From positions 1 to 14,728 of the forward strand of contig JAHDRO010000314.1 in NCBI GenBank assembly GCA_018433265.1: 14,728 nucleotides of DNA, in the 5' to 3' direction. Origin of the DNA: Bacteroidales bacterium. GTDB taxonomy: Bacteria > Bacteroidota > Bacteroidia > Bacteroidales > UBA932. Below the pieces are notes generated by a model, which searched no databases, had not been told where the DNA came from, and saw nothing but the letters and a program-made list of their open reading frames with translations. Positions 13,820 through 14,728 of the stretch are shown one piece after another (position 1 is the first letter of the stretch; every line of letters begins with the position of its first letter). The translations under genes were made by a program, and so were the position numbers.

Positions 13820-14578
13820 ATGAGTATTTTTATTTTTCTATTTGGATTAGCAATTGGTTCATTTACAAATGTTTTGATTTACAGGTTACCCAGGGAAGAA
13901 AGCATTGTATTTCCTGGGTCACATTGCCCGAATTGTGGGCATGTATTGAAGTGGTATGACAATATACCTCTATTTTCATATTTGACTTTAAAAGGAAAAT
14001 GTCGATACTGTAAAGAAAAAATCAGCATAAGATATCCTTTGATTGAGCTTATAAATGGAATTATATATATGTCTTTTTTTACTAGATTTGGATTGACTCT
14101 TGAATTTATTTATTTATCTTTGCTCACTTCGATATTGTTGAGTATCGCGATTATAGACCTTAAACACCAAATAATACCCGATAGCTTAGTTTTATCTGCA
14201 TTAGTATTAAATATAATTCTTAAAACAGCAAGCTATTTCATATACGATATTCCATTTGGATTTTTGGATAGTGTATTAGGCTTACTAACAGGTGCTGGAT
14301 TTTTTTTAATTATTTTACTCGTATCTCACGGCGGAATGGGCGGTGGAGATATTACACTAATTGGCGCACTGGGATTTTCACTAGGTTTTAAAAATACACT
14401 ACTTATGATACTTTTGTCATTTATAATCGGAGCAATCATTTCTTTATTTTTACTCGCTTTTAAATTTAAGACAATGAAGGATCCTATTCCATTTGGACCT
14501 TTTATTATAATAGCTTTTTATTTATCATATTTTTTCTCTGACGGAATCATTTCATTTTATTTTTCGCTGTTTATATAG
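13820..14578 (+). CDS. pilD: Prepilin peptidase / N-methyltransferase (PilD family)
   Basis: The ATG at 13820 follows AAGGAG. The 252-residue membrane protein has the full family layout: an N-terminal GLAIGSFTNVLIYRLPR segment, a cytoplasmic methyltransferase-type domain with two zinc-binding cysteine pairs (C36/C39 in CPNC and C61/C64 in CRYC), then six or so membrane helices carrying the two catalytic aspartates, D113 in AIIDLKHQIIPD and D177 in the GGGD motif. It cleaves prepilins on the cytoplasmic face before the conserved phenylalanine and methylates the new N-terminus. It lies 13 bases after the ligase pseudogene and about 1.8 kb after the pilin frame, consistent with one pilus operon. 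It is intact, unlike its two upstream neighbours, which suggests it still serves pilins encoded elsewhere. Confidence 0.92.
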   Translation: MSIFIFLFGLAIGSFTNVLIYRLPREESIVFPGSHCPNCGHVLKWYDNIPLFSYLTLKGKCRYCKEKISIRYPLIELINGIIYMSFFTRFGLTLEFIYLSLLTSILLSIAIIDLKHQIIPDSLVLSALVLNIILKTASYFIYDIPFGFLDSVLGLLTGAGFFLIILLVSHGGMGGGDITLIGALGFSLGFKNTLLMILLSFIIGAIISLFLLAFKFKTMKDPIPFGPFIIIAFYLSYFFSDGIISFYFSLFI

Positions 14579-14617
14579 TTTTTTTACTATAGATAGTTGC
14601 AGAATGTAAATTTAGAG

Positions 14618-14626
14618 TTATCCACA
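14618..14626 (+). promoter_or_regulatory. Perfect DnaA-box match
   Basis: TTATCCACA matches the DnaA-box consensus exactly, in the AT-rich stretch after the peptidase gene. A single box is not an origin and may be chance. Confidence 0.3.
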
Positions 14627-14687
14627 GGAATTAGCTTAAAATTATCAAAGATATTAATATATCAACAAAAAAAGAGTATAGAAAAAC

Positions 14688-14708
14688 AAAGGTTTAACTC
14701 AACCTTTT
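14688..14708 (+). terminator. Weak terminator-like hairpin after the peptidase gene
   Basis: AAAGGTT (14688-14694) and AACCTTT (14701-14707) form a perfect 7-bp inverted repeat around TAACTC, with one further T. The stem is AT-rich, so strength is doubtful. Confidence 0.4.
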
Positions 14709-14728
14709 AGAATTAATATTTAGTTGAC

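Noticed and set aside
14579..14728. Replication origin based on the perfect DnaA box
   Set aside because: Only one box, no cluster, no dnaA/dnaN neighbours.
1..14728. CRISPR array, rRNA, tRNA or IS transposase
   Set aside because: No spaced repeat series, no tRNA-like cloverleaf and no transposase motifs were seen on either strand.

Overview
The window looks like low-GC Firmicutes DNA, probably from the Clostridia. Evidence is AT-rich coding sequence, strong AGGAGG-type ribosome binding sites, clostridial-style mobile-element genes, and a type IV pilus locus. I cannot name a species. Base composition changes along the window: roughly 1-1850 and 9000-14728 are AT-rich, while about 1980-3410 and 4277-8735 are visibly richer in G+C. 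This supports an imported segment.

Layout. (1) 1-1850: an unidentified helical protein, then an AbiF/Abi_2-type HEPN protein preceded by its own promoter and a short hairpin RNA ending in a T-run. This resembles the abiF RNA/AbiF defence pair. (2) 1850-3490: no intact gene until 2261. It holds a 24-bp hairpin with a GAAA loop and a G-rich stretch that may be phage packaging DNA. Two genes typical of clostridial prophages follow (DUF6329-like, with a 3' frameshift, and a 'virulence-related' protein), with a 25-bp tandem repeat between them. (3) 3500-4265: a lone second HEPN protein. (4) 4277-9535: a phage-satellite-like block. On the minus strand are an excisionase-like HTH protein, a zinc-ribbon microprotein, a primase-helicase broken by two in-frame stops, a pair of ~80-bp dyad repeats that look like a replication origin, two small proteins and a lone HK97-fold major capsid protein. 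Facing away on the plus strand is an XRE repressor. Between repressor and excisionase lie two divergent TTGACA-17-TATTAT promoters threaded by at least five related operator sites. This is the architecture of a phage-inducible chromosomal island. (5) 9676-11668: a Xer-size tyrosine recombinase, a two-repeat HTH protein interrupted by TGA, and about 270 nt of non-coding but promoter-led, hairpin-rich sequence that may be a large structured RNA (raiA-like is my best guess). (6) 11668-14728: a type IV pilin reading frame whose start codon and leader are missing exactly at the prepilin cleavage site, a heavily frameshifted O-antigen-ligase/TPR gene (possible pilin glycosyltransferase), and an intact prepilin peptidase.

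Working together: repressor, excisionase, primase, origin and capsid describe a satellite that would replicate on helper-phage induction, but its primase is broken and no portal, terminase or protease is present, so it looks defective. The HEPN genes fit the anti-phage cargo often found around such islands. The pilus locus is probably host DNA, possibly interrupted at the pilin leader by the recombinase/RNA unit. Many lesions are one-base changes, several in homopolymers, so real decay and sequencing error both have to be considered.
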